64,000 nucleotides of DNA, from positions 1 to 64,000 of the forward strand of contig DAHUYT010000001.1 in assembly GCA_027315065.1 (NCBI GenBank). The letters are read 5' to 3'. The stretch comes from Nitrososphaerota archaeon. Lineage in GTDB: Archaea > Thermoproteota > Nitrososphaeria > Nitrososphaerales > Nitrosopumilaceae. The translations under genes were made by a program, and so were the position numbers. The notes below the pieces were generated by a model. That model was not told the origin of the DNA. It ran no database searches and saw nothing but the letters and a program-made list of their open reading frames with translations. This document shows, piece by piece, positions 31,383 through 40,020 of the stretch; position 1 is the stretch's first letter; each line of letters starts with the position of its first letter.

Positions 31383-31613
31383 TTGCATTTTAAAAGAGAG
31401 ATGAGAAAGTTTGATAGAAAATACAATTATTGGAGAAAAAACCAAACACTTGGATGGAAGACTCCGGCATACATATGTCATGATCCAAGATATTTTGGCA
31501 AAGATATCAAAACCGCACCTAAAGAGCAACATCAACTATGCTACGCTTTAGTGACATTAATCCTGCTATTCTACAAGTACGAAATGAATTGTTTAATTAC
31601 TGAGAATAGATAA
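31383..31613 (+). CDS. hypothetical ORF, possible remnant
   Basis: KFDRKYNYWRKNQTLGWKTPAYICHD faintly resembles the C-terminal end of rve-type transposases. Weak. Confidence 0.2.
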   Translation: MHFKREMRKFDRKYNYWRKNQTLGWKTPAYICHDPRYFGKDIKTAPKEQHQLCYALVTLILLFYKYEMNCLITENR

Positions 31614-32157
31614 TCCCGTCCTCTGTAACGATGCAATCCATCGTGACATCATGTCCGTCATGGGGTATTGCTTTTACCACCTGCTTGGAGTATGATAGCG
31701 CAATCTTTTTTGAGCGCTTGCCATGCAGGTACCTGTCATAGTACCCAAACCCATATCCTAGCCTATGGCCATCCATTGTCATCGCAATTGCAGGTACCAA
31801 GATAACATCCAGCTTCTTGACAGTCTCGCAACGGTCCTTTGGTTCCATCACAGAAAAGTTTCCCATCTCAAGATCTGAAAAACTAGATATCTTTTTGAAA
31901 ATCAAGTCATTTTTTTCAACCTTTGGAAACGACAGCTCTTTTCCAGCATTTAGTATCTCTTGCATTATATCTTGTGTGCGAACCTCACTTCCTATGGAAA
32001 AATATACACCGATGCTTGTAGCATTTCTGTAATGCTCTATCTTTCTCAGGTTATCGCGAATCTTGCCACTTGCTATCTTGATAAAATCAAGTGAGAGACC
32101 GTCTCGCTGGTCCAAAAGCTGTTTGCGGAGCTGCGCCTTTTCAACGGTTTGTGACAA
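31597..32157 (-). CDS. 5-formyltetrahydrofolate cyclo-ligase
   Basis: KAQLRKQLLDQRDGLS..., IMTMDGHRLGYGFGYYDRYL-type motif. Confidence 0.92.
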   Translation of the reverse strand: MSQTVEKAQLRKQLLDQRDGLSLDFIKIASGKIRDNLRKIEHYRNATSIGVYFSIGSEVRTQDIMQEILNAGKELSFPKVEKNDLIFKKISSFSDLEMGNFSVMEPKDRCETVKKLDVILVPAIAMTMDGHRLGYGFGYYDRYLHGKRSKKIALSYSKQVVKAIPHDGHDVTMDCIVTEDGIIYSQ

Positions 32158-33010
32158 ATCCTTTACTGATTGAAGCTGCAGTGACGGTGTTTTTTAAAAG
32201 CATCGCTCTAGTCATGGGTCCCACGCCTCCAGGAACAGGAGTCACATATGATGCCTTTTTGATTACATTCTCATAGTCAACGTCACCTACAATCTTGTCA
32301 TTTATTCTACTTGTTCCAACATCGATCACAACTGCATCTTCTCTTATCATGTCAGCAGTTAGAATAAACCTAGTCCTGTCTCCAACTGCAGTGACTACAA
32401 TGTCTGCGTTAAGGCACTGATCCTTGATGTTCTTTGTTTTAGAATGGCAAGTAGTAACAGTAGCATTTTTTTCTAGTAAGAGGTGATACAAAGGCTTTCC
32501 TACCAAATTGCTTCTGTTTATGATTATGACGTTTTTTCCGGACAACCCTATGTTGTAGTAATCAAACAGCTCCATTATCCCTAAGGGAGTGCATGGCTTT
32601 AAAATTGCCCTCCCTGAGGCCAAGAGTCCAACATTGTATGGCGTAAGACCATCAACATCTTTTATTGGAGAAATTCGAGATATGGTTGAAAACTCATCTA
32701 ATAGTTTTGGTAGAGGTAACTGGACCAAGATTCCATGAACTGTTTTATCGTTATTTAGCAGGTTGATGAGACTGTCAAGTTCCAGCTGGGTGAATTCCTG
32801 CGGTAATCTGTGGTCCTTTGTGGCTATGCCAACATCTGCACAGTCTTTTTGCTTGCTTGTGACATATGACGAAGATGCCGGGTTGTCTCCAACCAAGATA
32901 GTTGCAAGACACGGCTCTACTCCTTCTTTTTTTAGTTCAGCAACTGATGCCCTGACTAAATCCTTGACAGAATTTGCTACTGTGGTACCATCTATTTTTT
33001 GTCCTGTCAA
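32141..33010 (-). CDS. folD: methylenetetrahydrofolate dehydrogenase/cyclohydrolase
   Basis: LATILVGDNPASSSYVTSKQKDC, HGILVQLPLP, KDVDGLTPYN, VTPVPGGVGPMTRAML. Confidence 0.96.
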   Translation of the reverse strand: MTGQKIDGTTVANSVKDLVRASVAELKKEGVEPCLATILVGDNPASSSYVTSKQKDCADVGIATKDHRLPQEFTQLELDSLINLLNNDKTVHGILVQLPLPKLLDEFSTISRISPIKDVDGLTPYNVGLLASGRAILKPCTPLGIMELFDYYNIGLSGKNVIIINRSNLVGKPLYHLLLEKNATVTTCHSKTKNIKDQCLNADIVVTAVGDRTRFILTADMIREDAVVIDVGTSRINDKIVGDVDYENVIKKASYVTPVPGGVGPMTRAMLLKNTVTAASISKGFVTNR

Positions 33011-33043
33011 ACACTTTTGAGTAATTTTTTACATATTTAATCT

Positions 33044-33622
33044 TTGGAATTTATTATCTTAAACTACACTGATTTTTCAATGAATCTGAGGGAAGCAGAA
33101 ACTGTAATCAGGAAAACACTTGAACAAATAAAAAAACATGAAATCGAACTTCATCAAGGATGTGTTGCATGTCACATAATTTTTTCTCTAAAACAAAAAT
33201 CTGGCAGATCAGAACAGGACGCAGCGGACTTGTTATCCGAGGTTCTAACCGGAGACCAAGAACTAAATTCGGAGCTAATAGAGACTGTAGAAAAAATACA
33301 CTTGGAAGAACGTGGTATGGGAGTGGCATTTACAGCAAAGGATAGGAAATCAAAGGATGTCTATCTTGAAGCCTATTTTTCAAACGTATTAGATGAGCTT
33401 GCATCAGACCTGAGGCACTATACACATGATCTGATTCTCAGGAAGTTATTGCTAAGTTATTTAGCACTATATCTTGCCCAGACTATTGGGTCAGATTATC
33501 ATGCGGCAACTGAAGAACTGTATTATTTACTACGAAAAGATGATGGCAAGAATTCAAAGATTGCACAACTTATTGCAAGATTTGAAGAAAAGATAAAAAT
33601 GCAAGGTTCTAACATCCGCTAG
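33044..33622 (+). CDS. conserved hypothetical protein
   Basis: All-helical soluble ORF of about 170 aa from MNLREAETVIRKTLEQ; divergent from folD. Confidence 0.6.
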   Translation: MEFIILNYTDFSMNLREAETVIRKTLEQIKKHEIELHQGCVACHIIFSLKQKSGRSEQDAADLLSEVLTGDQELNSELIETVEKIHLEERGMGVAFTAKDRKSKDVYLEAYFSNVLDELASDLRHYTHDLILRKLLLSYLALYLAQTIGSDYHAATEELYYLLRKDDGKNSKIAQLIARFEEKIKMQGSNIR

Positions 33623-33642
33623 AGTCTTATTGTATAGATTAG

Positions 33643-33975
33643 GTGATTAGATCATTGAAGATAGAGTTTGATACAAAAAAATACGTAAAAGATCTGATCA
33701 AATCCAAGTCATATTTTCACACCTTTCTTAACATGGAAAATATGGCTGTAGGTGTTCTCAGATTAGCTCCCGGGCAAGAAGATACTCAATCTACACATGC
33801 TAGTGATGAAGTGTACTATGTAGTAAAAGGCGATGGCTTTCTAAATGTGGGAGGAAAGCGTTATGCAGTATCAGCAGGTATGTCATATTTTGTAGCAAAA
33901 AATACTGAACATCAATTCCTTGGAAACACAGAAGAGCTTGTGGTCATTTACTTTTTTAGCGGGCCTGATTCATAA
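33643..33975 (+). CDS. cupin domain protein
   Basis: LRLAPGQEDTQSTHASDEVYYVVKGDGFLNVGGKRYAVSAGMSYFVAKNTEHQFLGNTEE. Confidence 0.85.
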   Translation: MIRSLKIEFDTKKYVKDLIKSKSYFHTFLNMENMAVGVLRLAPGQEDTQSTHASDEVYYVVKGDGFLNVGGKRYAVSAGMSYFVAKNTEHQFLGNTEELVVIYFFSGPDS

Positions 33976-34186
33976 AGCATGTGACAGTTCTTGAAAGAAC
34001 ACGTCTGATTTATGTGGTTATCTCTGCTGAATTAAATATTGTAGGAAAATAGTCCATCTAGTTTTTAGTATGCGATAGAAAATTCGATTACCACATGATT
34101 TATAAACCGACTTTACAGGATATAAAATCGGCTATGACATTAGCCTTGAAATGAGACGTTTCTAAACAGCATCATGTGATGATGAT

Positions 34187-34220
34187 AATGTCTACCTAGT
34201 GGAAAAAATTGGTAGACATT
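34187..34220. promoter_or_regulatory. 10-bp perfect inverted repeat AATGTCTACC-N14-GGTAGACATT
   Basis: 34187-34196 and 34211-34220 are exact reverse complements and end 2 nt before the ATG at 34223. Confidence 0.6.
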
Positions 34221-34222
34221 AA

Positions 34223-35725
34223 ATGCGTAAAACAAACAAAAAATTAAAATCAATACAAAGAGATGTTAAAATCTCTCCAACTAGACGCACATTCAAGATC
34301 CATTCAAAATTTTGGTCATGTTGTAATCCAAACCATGAAAATTTTTCAAGCACTTGTATGGTCTTGTCGATCATTCTCATATTCTGTTTTACATCAGATC
34401 AAGTCTTTGCACAAACAGAGTCGGGTAGTTCTTCCCTGATAGTTGGCAAAGGAATCTCTTCAGATGGTTCCATTCGCGTTACAATAACTTCAACACCGAT
34501 TGAATTACACAAACCTCTAGCTTTGCAGATATCATTCACCGATGCGCAGGGAAACAAGATACCAAATGAAAATTATGCAATATCAGCAGAGCAGCAAGTG
34601 ACTAACGGCATACTAATACTCTCAAATTCCTCTGCTTTTGCTGCTAATGGTGACGATATACAGGTTACCTCTCCATTGGAGAACATAAGCCCGATAAATT
34701 TTGATATACAGTTACAAGGTTCTGGTGCACTTGGCACTCAACCAGAAACTTGGACAGGATCTATAGGAGATGTCTATATTACACTTGGCAGGCAATTTGG
34801 TCATTCTACCGCGATATCGCAGAATTCTGCCTCTGCACAACAAGTTGTCACCATACCATTTGGGGCGTTCAATCCAAGATTTAATACTAAAGCCCCCCAA
34901 TGGTATATGCCATCTGTCATTACGGTTGGTGTGAATCAAACAGTGACATGGTTAAACCAAGACAAGGAAGTGCATACTGTCACAAGCGGTCAATCCTCTG
35001 GCAGGGCGGGGCTTGTGAGAAATGGATTTGGTCATCCAAACGGCCTCTTTGATAGTGGACATATTGAACCTGGACATTCTTGGACACATAAATTCACTCA
35101 GGTTGGTACTTTTGAGTATTTTTGTACGATACATCCATGGATGCAAGGTTATGTAAGGGTGATAAAAAATGAATCAATTCCAGTGGATGCAAATGGAAAC
35201 GAGATTACCAAGTTTCCGGTTGTGCGAATTACCCCTGATAGAAAAATAGAGGCAGACCTTGATTGGGAGCCTCATTATATCACAACGGGACAAAAGATCA
35301 TCTTCATATTCCAATTCTACGATAATGTGAACTTTGGGACTATACCTGCTCACTATGTCTTTACAATAACTCAAAATGGAAAGCAACTGTACAAAACTGA
35401 GGACGCAACACAGTCTGGAGGAGATTACAAATATTTTCGATTCAGCGAACCAGGTCCAGTAACATTTGAGTTTGATAATATTGACCGTACTGGTCAATCT
35501 GTACAATATTCAACCATCGTGGAACCAGGAAACTCGACAGATACGAGTGGGATGAATATGCCGATAGTAGAACCTGCAAGAAACCTTGAACTCAACTGGT
35601 GGCTAATACCGTTGTTTTTTACTCCCTGCTTTATGGCAATAGGTGGGGTTTACATATTAAAAAAACGTAAAAAATCATCGCAAAAAATGATATACAATGA
35701 AACTTTCAAAAAGACACCTGTATAG
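34223..35725 (+). CDS. membrane-anchored cupredoxin (plastocyanin/azurin-like) protein
   Basis: VGVNQTVTWLNQDKEVHTVTSG...HKFTQVGTFEYFCTIHPWMQGYVRV, a type-1 Cu site (H, C-x2-H-x2-M). C-terminal TM helix. Confidence 0.88.
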   Translation: MRKTNKKLKSIQRDVKISPTRRTFKIHSKFWSCCNPNHENFSSTCMVLSIILIFCFTSDQVFAQTESGSSSLIVGKGISSDGSIRVTITSTPIELHKPLALQISFTDAQGNKIPNENYAISAEQQVTNGILILSNSSAFAANGDDIQVTSPLENISPINFDIQLQGSGALGTQPETWTGSIGDVYITLGRQFGHSTAISQNSASAQQVVTIPFGAFNPRFNTKAPQWYMPSVITVGVNQTVTWLNQDKEVHTVTSGQSSGRAGLVRNGFGHPNGLFDSGHIEPGHSWTHKFTQVGTFEYFCTIHPWMQGYVRVIKNESIPVDANGNEITKFPVVRITPDRKIEADLDWEPHYITTGQKIIFIFQFYDNVNFGTIPAHYVFTITQNGKQLYKTEDATQSGGDYKYFRFSEPGPVTFEFDNIDRTGQSVQYSTIVEPGNSTDTSGMNMPIVEPARNLELNWWLIPLFFTPCFMAIGGVYILKKRKKSSQKMIYNETFKKTPV

Positions 35726-35818
35726 AATACTGTACGGTGAAATCTTGAGAATTTTCTCTACATTGTTTGGGAACACAAAAAATGTACTTAATTTAAGTAA
35801 CCATTACACTGGTCAGGT

Positions 35819-36208
35819 ATGAAAATGATAGGATTGGTATTTCTTGCAGCAGGCGGGATGGCGGGAGTCTTCCTAAGGTATGGTATTACAAAATCCCCCT
35901 TATTGCTTGGTACGTTGCCTCTAAACGTATTACTTGTAAACGTTATTGGGAGCTTTATTCTTGGCGCATTTGTGGTCTTTTCACAACAGTGGAATCTGGA
36001 TGAAAAATATGCGTTGTTTGTGGCTATAGGATTTTGCGGAGGTCTGACCACAATGTCATCGTTTGCGCTTGAAACTTCAAATCTAATTGATAATAAGCAA
36101 TACTTGATAGTTGTAATTAACGTCATGACTAACGTGGGCCTGTCGCTTGGAGCCATCTTTGGAGGCAAGACATTAGCAAGTATGATTCTGGGTGGTGGAT
36201 TTAGATGA
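35819..36208 (+). CDS. crcB: fluoride exporter CrcB/FluC
   Basis: AAGGMAGVFLRYGI, LPLNVLLVNVIGSFILGAF, AIGFCGGLTTMSSFALE. Confidence 0.93.
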   Translation: MKMIGLVFLAAGGMAGVFLRYGITKSPLLLGTLPLNVLLVNVIGSFILGAFVVFSQQWNLDEKYALFVAIGFCGGLTTMSSFALETSNLIDNKQYLIVVINVMTNVGLSLGAIFGGKTLASMILGGGFR

Positions 36209-36519
36209 GAACTCTAGATATGTGGTCGCTTGTTATAAGGATAAAGAGTAATTATGCATTCAAGGGAAAACGTGTTCACAATATGATATTTGACATTCTA
36301 AATAAAGGCGTCATTTCTGGATCCACCATGTGTACTGGGGTGTCTGGATAAGGTAAACGGGGAAAATCCAATTTTCAGGTAGAGGGAATATCAGTTAACA
36401 TGCCACTAGTCATAGAGATAATAGATGAGCTAAAAAAAATTGAAAACATACTGCCAGCAATTAAAGAAATCATTGGAGATAACGGTCTTGTCACTGTACA
36501 TAAAGTGGGTGTAGTATAG
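36205..36519 (+). pseudogene. DUF190 family protein with one in-frame TAA (codon 49)
   Basis: MRTLDMWSLVIRIKSNYAFKGKRVHNMIFDILNKGVISGSTMCTGVSG*GKRGKSNFQVEGISVNMPLVIEIIDELKKIENILPAIKEIIGDNGLVTVHKVGVV. ATGA overlap with the crcB stop. Confidence 0.82.
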
Positions 36520-36638
36520 TTTAACTTGAAATCTAAAATCTGTTTCATGTGCAGTACTTGATATCGAGTTAGATGCTGTAACTATTTTTGATATCACTAC
36601 ACAAGATATTTTACTAGTTAAGAATTTTCATAAATTAC

Positions 36639-37559
36639 ATGAAATCAATCAATTATACATTACTTGGAGATGAATCCTTAGCAAAGGATTTTGGAAAAAA
36701 AGGAACAACTACTGATATCACAATATATGATAAAAAAGATACAAATCTTGTAAAAACATGGACCGTGCCTACGGGATTTCCTGAAAAGATTCCACCGCTT
36801 CTTCAAGCAATAAACATGGGGGAATATGTTATTTTTCACGTATCTAAACTTGACAAATTCGCTGGTGAACAGATTGTTGCACTGGACGTACTCAAAAAGA
36901 ATAAAGGATTGTTGACTCACTCATATGAAGTAGACCGAGAAAAACTTCTCATGATGATAAAAGGAACTGTTGTAGAACAATACAAACTGGTGGAATTATC
37001 CGATCTTAAAAAGGAAATGGATTCTCTGGAACCAATATCACACGAAGGTAATGCACGAATACCAATTGATCATTGCTTTGATGTGAAAGGTGTAGGTACA
37101 GTCATACTTGGAAAAGTCGTGCAAGGCAAAATCAAGGCATATGACAAGCTCAAACTATTGCCAAAAGGAGACGAGATTTTGGTAAAATCTATTCAGATGC
37201 ACGATGATCCAGTTGAAGAAGCTACATCGCCTGCACGCGTAGGGCTTGCCGTAAAGGGGGTTGTATCTGATGATGTTCAGAGGGGAGATCAATTATGTGT
37301 TGGTGACGAAACCCATGTGTCGCAGGATATCACATTGGATTATTTGCAAAATAAATTCTTCAAGGATAATCTGGCAGAAAACCAGACATTTCTAGTCAAT
37401 ATAGGCCTGCAGATAAGAGCCGCCAAAATAACATCACTTAACCCCCTGAAACTTTATCTCAATAAACCCGCGGCATTTGTAAACAGCGACATATGTGTGA
37501 TTTTAAAACCAGAATCGCAGACGATACGAATAGTTGGTAGCGGATCAATCATGCTGTGA
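36639..37559 (+). CDS. EF-Tu/SelB-like translation factor paralog with degenerate G domain
   Basis: IDHCFDVKGVGTVILGKVVQGKIKAYDKLKLLPKGDEILVKSIQMHDDPVEEATSPARVGLAVKGV is a translational GTPase domain 2. No P-loop is present in the N-terminal part. Confidence 0.8.
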   Translation: MKSINYTLLGDESLAKDFGKKGTTTDITIYDKKDTNLVKTWTVPTGFPEKIPPLLQAINMGEYVIFHVSKLDKFAGEQIVALDVLKKNKGLLTHSYEVDREKLLMMIKGTVVEQYKLVELSDLKKEMDSLEPISHEGNARIPIDHCFDVKGVGTVILGKVVQGKIKAYDKLKLLPKGDEILVKSIQMHDDPVEEATSPARVGLAVKGVVSDDVQRGDQLCVGDETHVSQDITLDYLQNKFFKDNLAENQTFLVNIGLQIRAAKITSLNPLKLYLNKPAAFVNSDICVILKPESQTIRIVGSGSIML

Positions 37560-37659
37560 TCATGTCAATCATATGCTACATACATGAAAATAAATCACTG
37601 ATCTAAACTTGAATAGTAACATTAACTAAAATATCTGTAATTAGTTGTTACTCTCATAC

Positions 37660-37785
37660 ATGGCTTATTTTGATATGGCGGCTTTTGCCTCATGGTCCTC
37701 TATCACAGCTATCTTTGTTGTAGTCATAGGGCTGGCTTATAAGAAATTTGTAAAAAGAGATAAAAATGAATCATCTCAGACTTGA
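37660..37785 (+). CDS. 41-aa single-TM protein
   Basis: MAYFDMAAFASWSSITAIFVVVIGLAYKKFVKRDKNESSQT; overlaps the start of the DUF99 gene. Confidence 0.5.
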   Translation: MAYFDMAAFASWSSITAIFVVVIGLAYKKFVKRDKNESSQT

Positions 37786-38341
37786 GAAAAAAGGTTTACG
37801 TGGACTTGCTATAGCAGAGAGTTTTAGGGAGACTAATTTAACATCAAAACTGGCAGGAGTCGTGATGCGTAGAGACTTTATAATTGACGGATTCATTTTT
37901 GGGGAAACTGCAGTTGGGGGTGATGATTCTACTGATGCCATAATATCGATGTATGATAATTTAGATCGTAACGATATCAGTTTCATTCTGATCTCAGGAT
38001 TGATTATTTCGATGTATAACATAGTTGACATAAGAAAACTATGGAAAGAAATACAAATTCCGATTATTGGTGTGACGTATGACGAATCTAGTGGGTTGGA
38101 AGAGGCAATAAGACATCATTTTCCTGATTCTTACGAATCAAAAATAATCCAATATCAAAATATTGGTGCTAGGACCAAAATATCACTTCATACTAAACAT
38201 GATATTTATCTCCGAGTGGAAGGATGCTACATTATGGAAGCAAAAAAACTCCTTGACACATTTACGTTACAAGGGGCAATACCTGAACCATTAAGAGTGG
38301 CGCAAATTCTTGCCAAGGCCAAACTGGATTTGGAACCTTGA
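37766..38341 (+). CDS. DUF99 family protein (endonuclease V-like fold)
   Basis: LRGLAIAESF, LAGVVMRRDFIIDGFIFGETAVGGDDSTDAI, PEPLRVAQILAKA. Confidence 0.85.
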   Translation: MNHLRLEKKGLRGLAIAESFRETNLTSKLAGVVMRRDFIIDGFIFGETAVGGDDSTDAIISMYDNLDRNDISFILISGLIISMYNIVDIRKLWKEIQIPIIGVTYDESSGLEEAIRHHFPDSYESKIIQYQNIGARTKISLHTKHDIYLRVEGCYIMEAKKLLDTFTLQGAIPEPLRVAQILAKAKLDLEP

Positions 38342-38343
38342 TC

Positions 38344-38733
38344 TTATTTTCGCTCTTCTTTACTCACAACCCATTTGCTGTTTGTCAATCGTGAGGAGGT
38401 AAGCTCAATCTGTCCTATCACTCGATCTCCTTTTCGTACAATCCCGTATTCGTTACGTGATGATACTTTCATGATGAATTGAACTGTTTTATAACCTCCT
38501 TCTATGATCTTGATCTTGAACCGTTTGCTTGCCCTGATAATCAAGTCACGTGCAGCCTTTGAATCTCCAATCCATGAAAACATCTCGAAAATGCCAAAGT
38601 TTTTGGTAGTTATCTCATGATTGTACAATCTGGCCTCAAACTTCAAGTTTAATTTCTTTGCCTCTTCATTCATCCAATCTACAGCTTGTACTCCGTAGCC
38701 TTTCTCAATTCCAAAAGATTCTGCGTCTGCCAA
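38344..38733 (-). CDS. conserved hypothetical protein
   Basis: 129-aa well-formed ORF. Its 5' end overlaps the upstream extension of the nre ORF. Confidence 0.6.
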   Translation of the reverse strand: MADAESFGIEKGYGVQAVDWMNEEAKKLNLKFEARLYNHEITTKNFGIFEMFSWIGDSKAARDLIIRASKRFKIKIIEGGYKTVQFIMKVSSRNEYGIVRKGDRVIGQIELTSSRLTNSKWVVSKEERK

Positions 38734-39980
38734 TTTTTGATATTAATTGTAAAACAGTTGAATATAATTCAAAAGTGATTATATCAGATATATTAGTAGC
38801 AAATGACTCTGAGAAACAGTTGACACGTGCTGCCTCAGATATAAGAAAAGCCATAGAGTCTAGATGGAATGAGTATCTATCAAAGTATGCCAACCTGTTT
38901 TCTTCAAACCATGTGGAAGGTTCTAGTCCGCCTTCCGTTTTTGTTGGCTCTTATGGATATCCCAAAGTCCTGGTAGGTCCATTGGTGCCTCCAATTCACG
39001 GAAATACTCTTGTTATGGACTTGCCCGAATCCTGGCTAGGGAAGAGTTTGGAGGATATTGTGAATTATAGACTATCATTAATACGTGGAATAAAAGCGGT
39101 TCATATAAAAGAACCACAGGGGAGATATATTGAAAGTTTGCAGGAACTCGCGATGTCATCGCAGCCTATTGACTCTGAAGTGGAATTTGTAAAAAACACA
39201 CGATCGTCATTATTTGTAGATGGTGAAAATGCACCTTTTGGGCCAGTTGGTGAAATAAAAAGTACCAAATTCTCAAATTCGTCTTCAGACAAAAACATTC
39301 AACGATTATTTTACGATAAAGACGTTTTGGCGCAGGATGCAGTACTTGAACTCTACAATCGAGGCATAGAGATAAGTAAAATTCAAAAATGTTTCAGCAT
39401 TGGAATGTTTGGAAAACATAGAAAGCTTGTACCTACCAAATGGGGCATAACTGCAACAGATGACATGATTTCAAAATCCATGATACAAGAAATATCAAGT
39501 TTTTCTGAGATTGATAGTTGTCGTCTTTTCACATATGAACATATTGGTAATTTGTATGCTATAATCATGTTTCCAAGTAGGTGGATGTTTGAGATGCAAG
39601 AAGCATGGTATGATCAGGATGGAACCATAGGGTTTGGGTCTGATTTTGAAGATATGAAAGGACTTTTACACTATCCTGAGACTGCGGGGGCTCATTTTGC
39701 ATCACGACTTGCAGTTGCTGAATATCTCTTGGCAAACAATGTCCAAGCAGGAGTTGTGGTGCTTCGAGAAATAAGGCCAGAATATGCAGTTCCCGTAGGA
39801 GTCTGGCAAGTAAGAGAGGGGGTCAGGATGGCCCTAAAACAAAAACCAGCCATAATACACAATTTTGAACAGGGTTTAGATCTTGCATGCCAAGGTATGA
39901 GTGTGGACAAAAAAGAATGGCTGACTAAAAGTAAATTACAGAAAGCGAGAAATCAAAAATCAATAAAAGATTATTTCTAA
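38658..39980 (+). CDS. Nre family (NreA-like) DNA repair protein
   Basis: PPSVFVGSYGYPKVLVGPL, NAPFGPVGEI, KHRKLVPTKWGITATDD; C-terminal PIP-box-like QKSIKDYF. The true start is probably near 38727. Confidence 0.88.
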   Translation: MPLHSSNLQLVLRSLSQFQKILRLPIFDINCKTVEYNSKVIISDILVANDSEKQLTRAASDIRKAIESRWNEYLSKYANLFSSNHVEGSSPPSVFVGSYGYPKVLVGPLVPPIHGNTLVMDLPESWLGKSLEDIVNYRLSLIRGIKAVHIKEPQGRYIESLQELAMSSQPIDSEVEFVKNTRSSLFVDGENAPFGPVGEIKSTKFSNSSSDKNIQRLFYDKDVLAQDAVLELYNRGIEISKIQKCFSIGMFGKHRKLVPTKWGITATDDMISKSMIQEISSFSEIDSCRLFTYEHIGNLYAIIMFPSRWMFEMQEAWYDQDGTIGFGSDFEDMKGLLHYPETAGAHFASRLAVAEYLLANNVQAGVVVLREIRPEYAVPVGVWQVREGVRMALKQKPAIIHNFEQGLDLACQGMSVDKKEWLTKSKLQKARNQKSIKDYF

Positions 39981-40020
39981 CTGCCAGAGTTTTTATTGAA
40001 CACAATTTGCATCTAAACTG

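Noticed and set aside
31383-31613. Possible transposase C-terminal remnant
   Set aside because: Similarity to rve-type ends is only a handful of residues, with no catalytic motif or inverted repeats.
35740-35818. Possible fluoride riboswitch upstream of crcB
   Set aside because: I could not find the conserved crcB-motif core (GGNGATGGNGTTCGCC-like); only a short AT-rich palindrome is present.
37766-38341. DUF99 gene considered as an active endonuclease V
   Set aside because: Only the DUF99 signature is evident by eye; catalytic equivalence to EndoV cannot be supported from the sequence alone.
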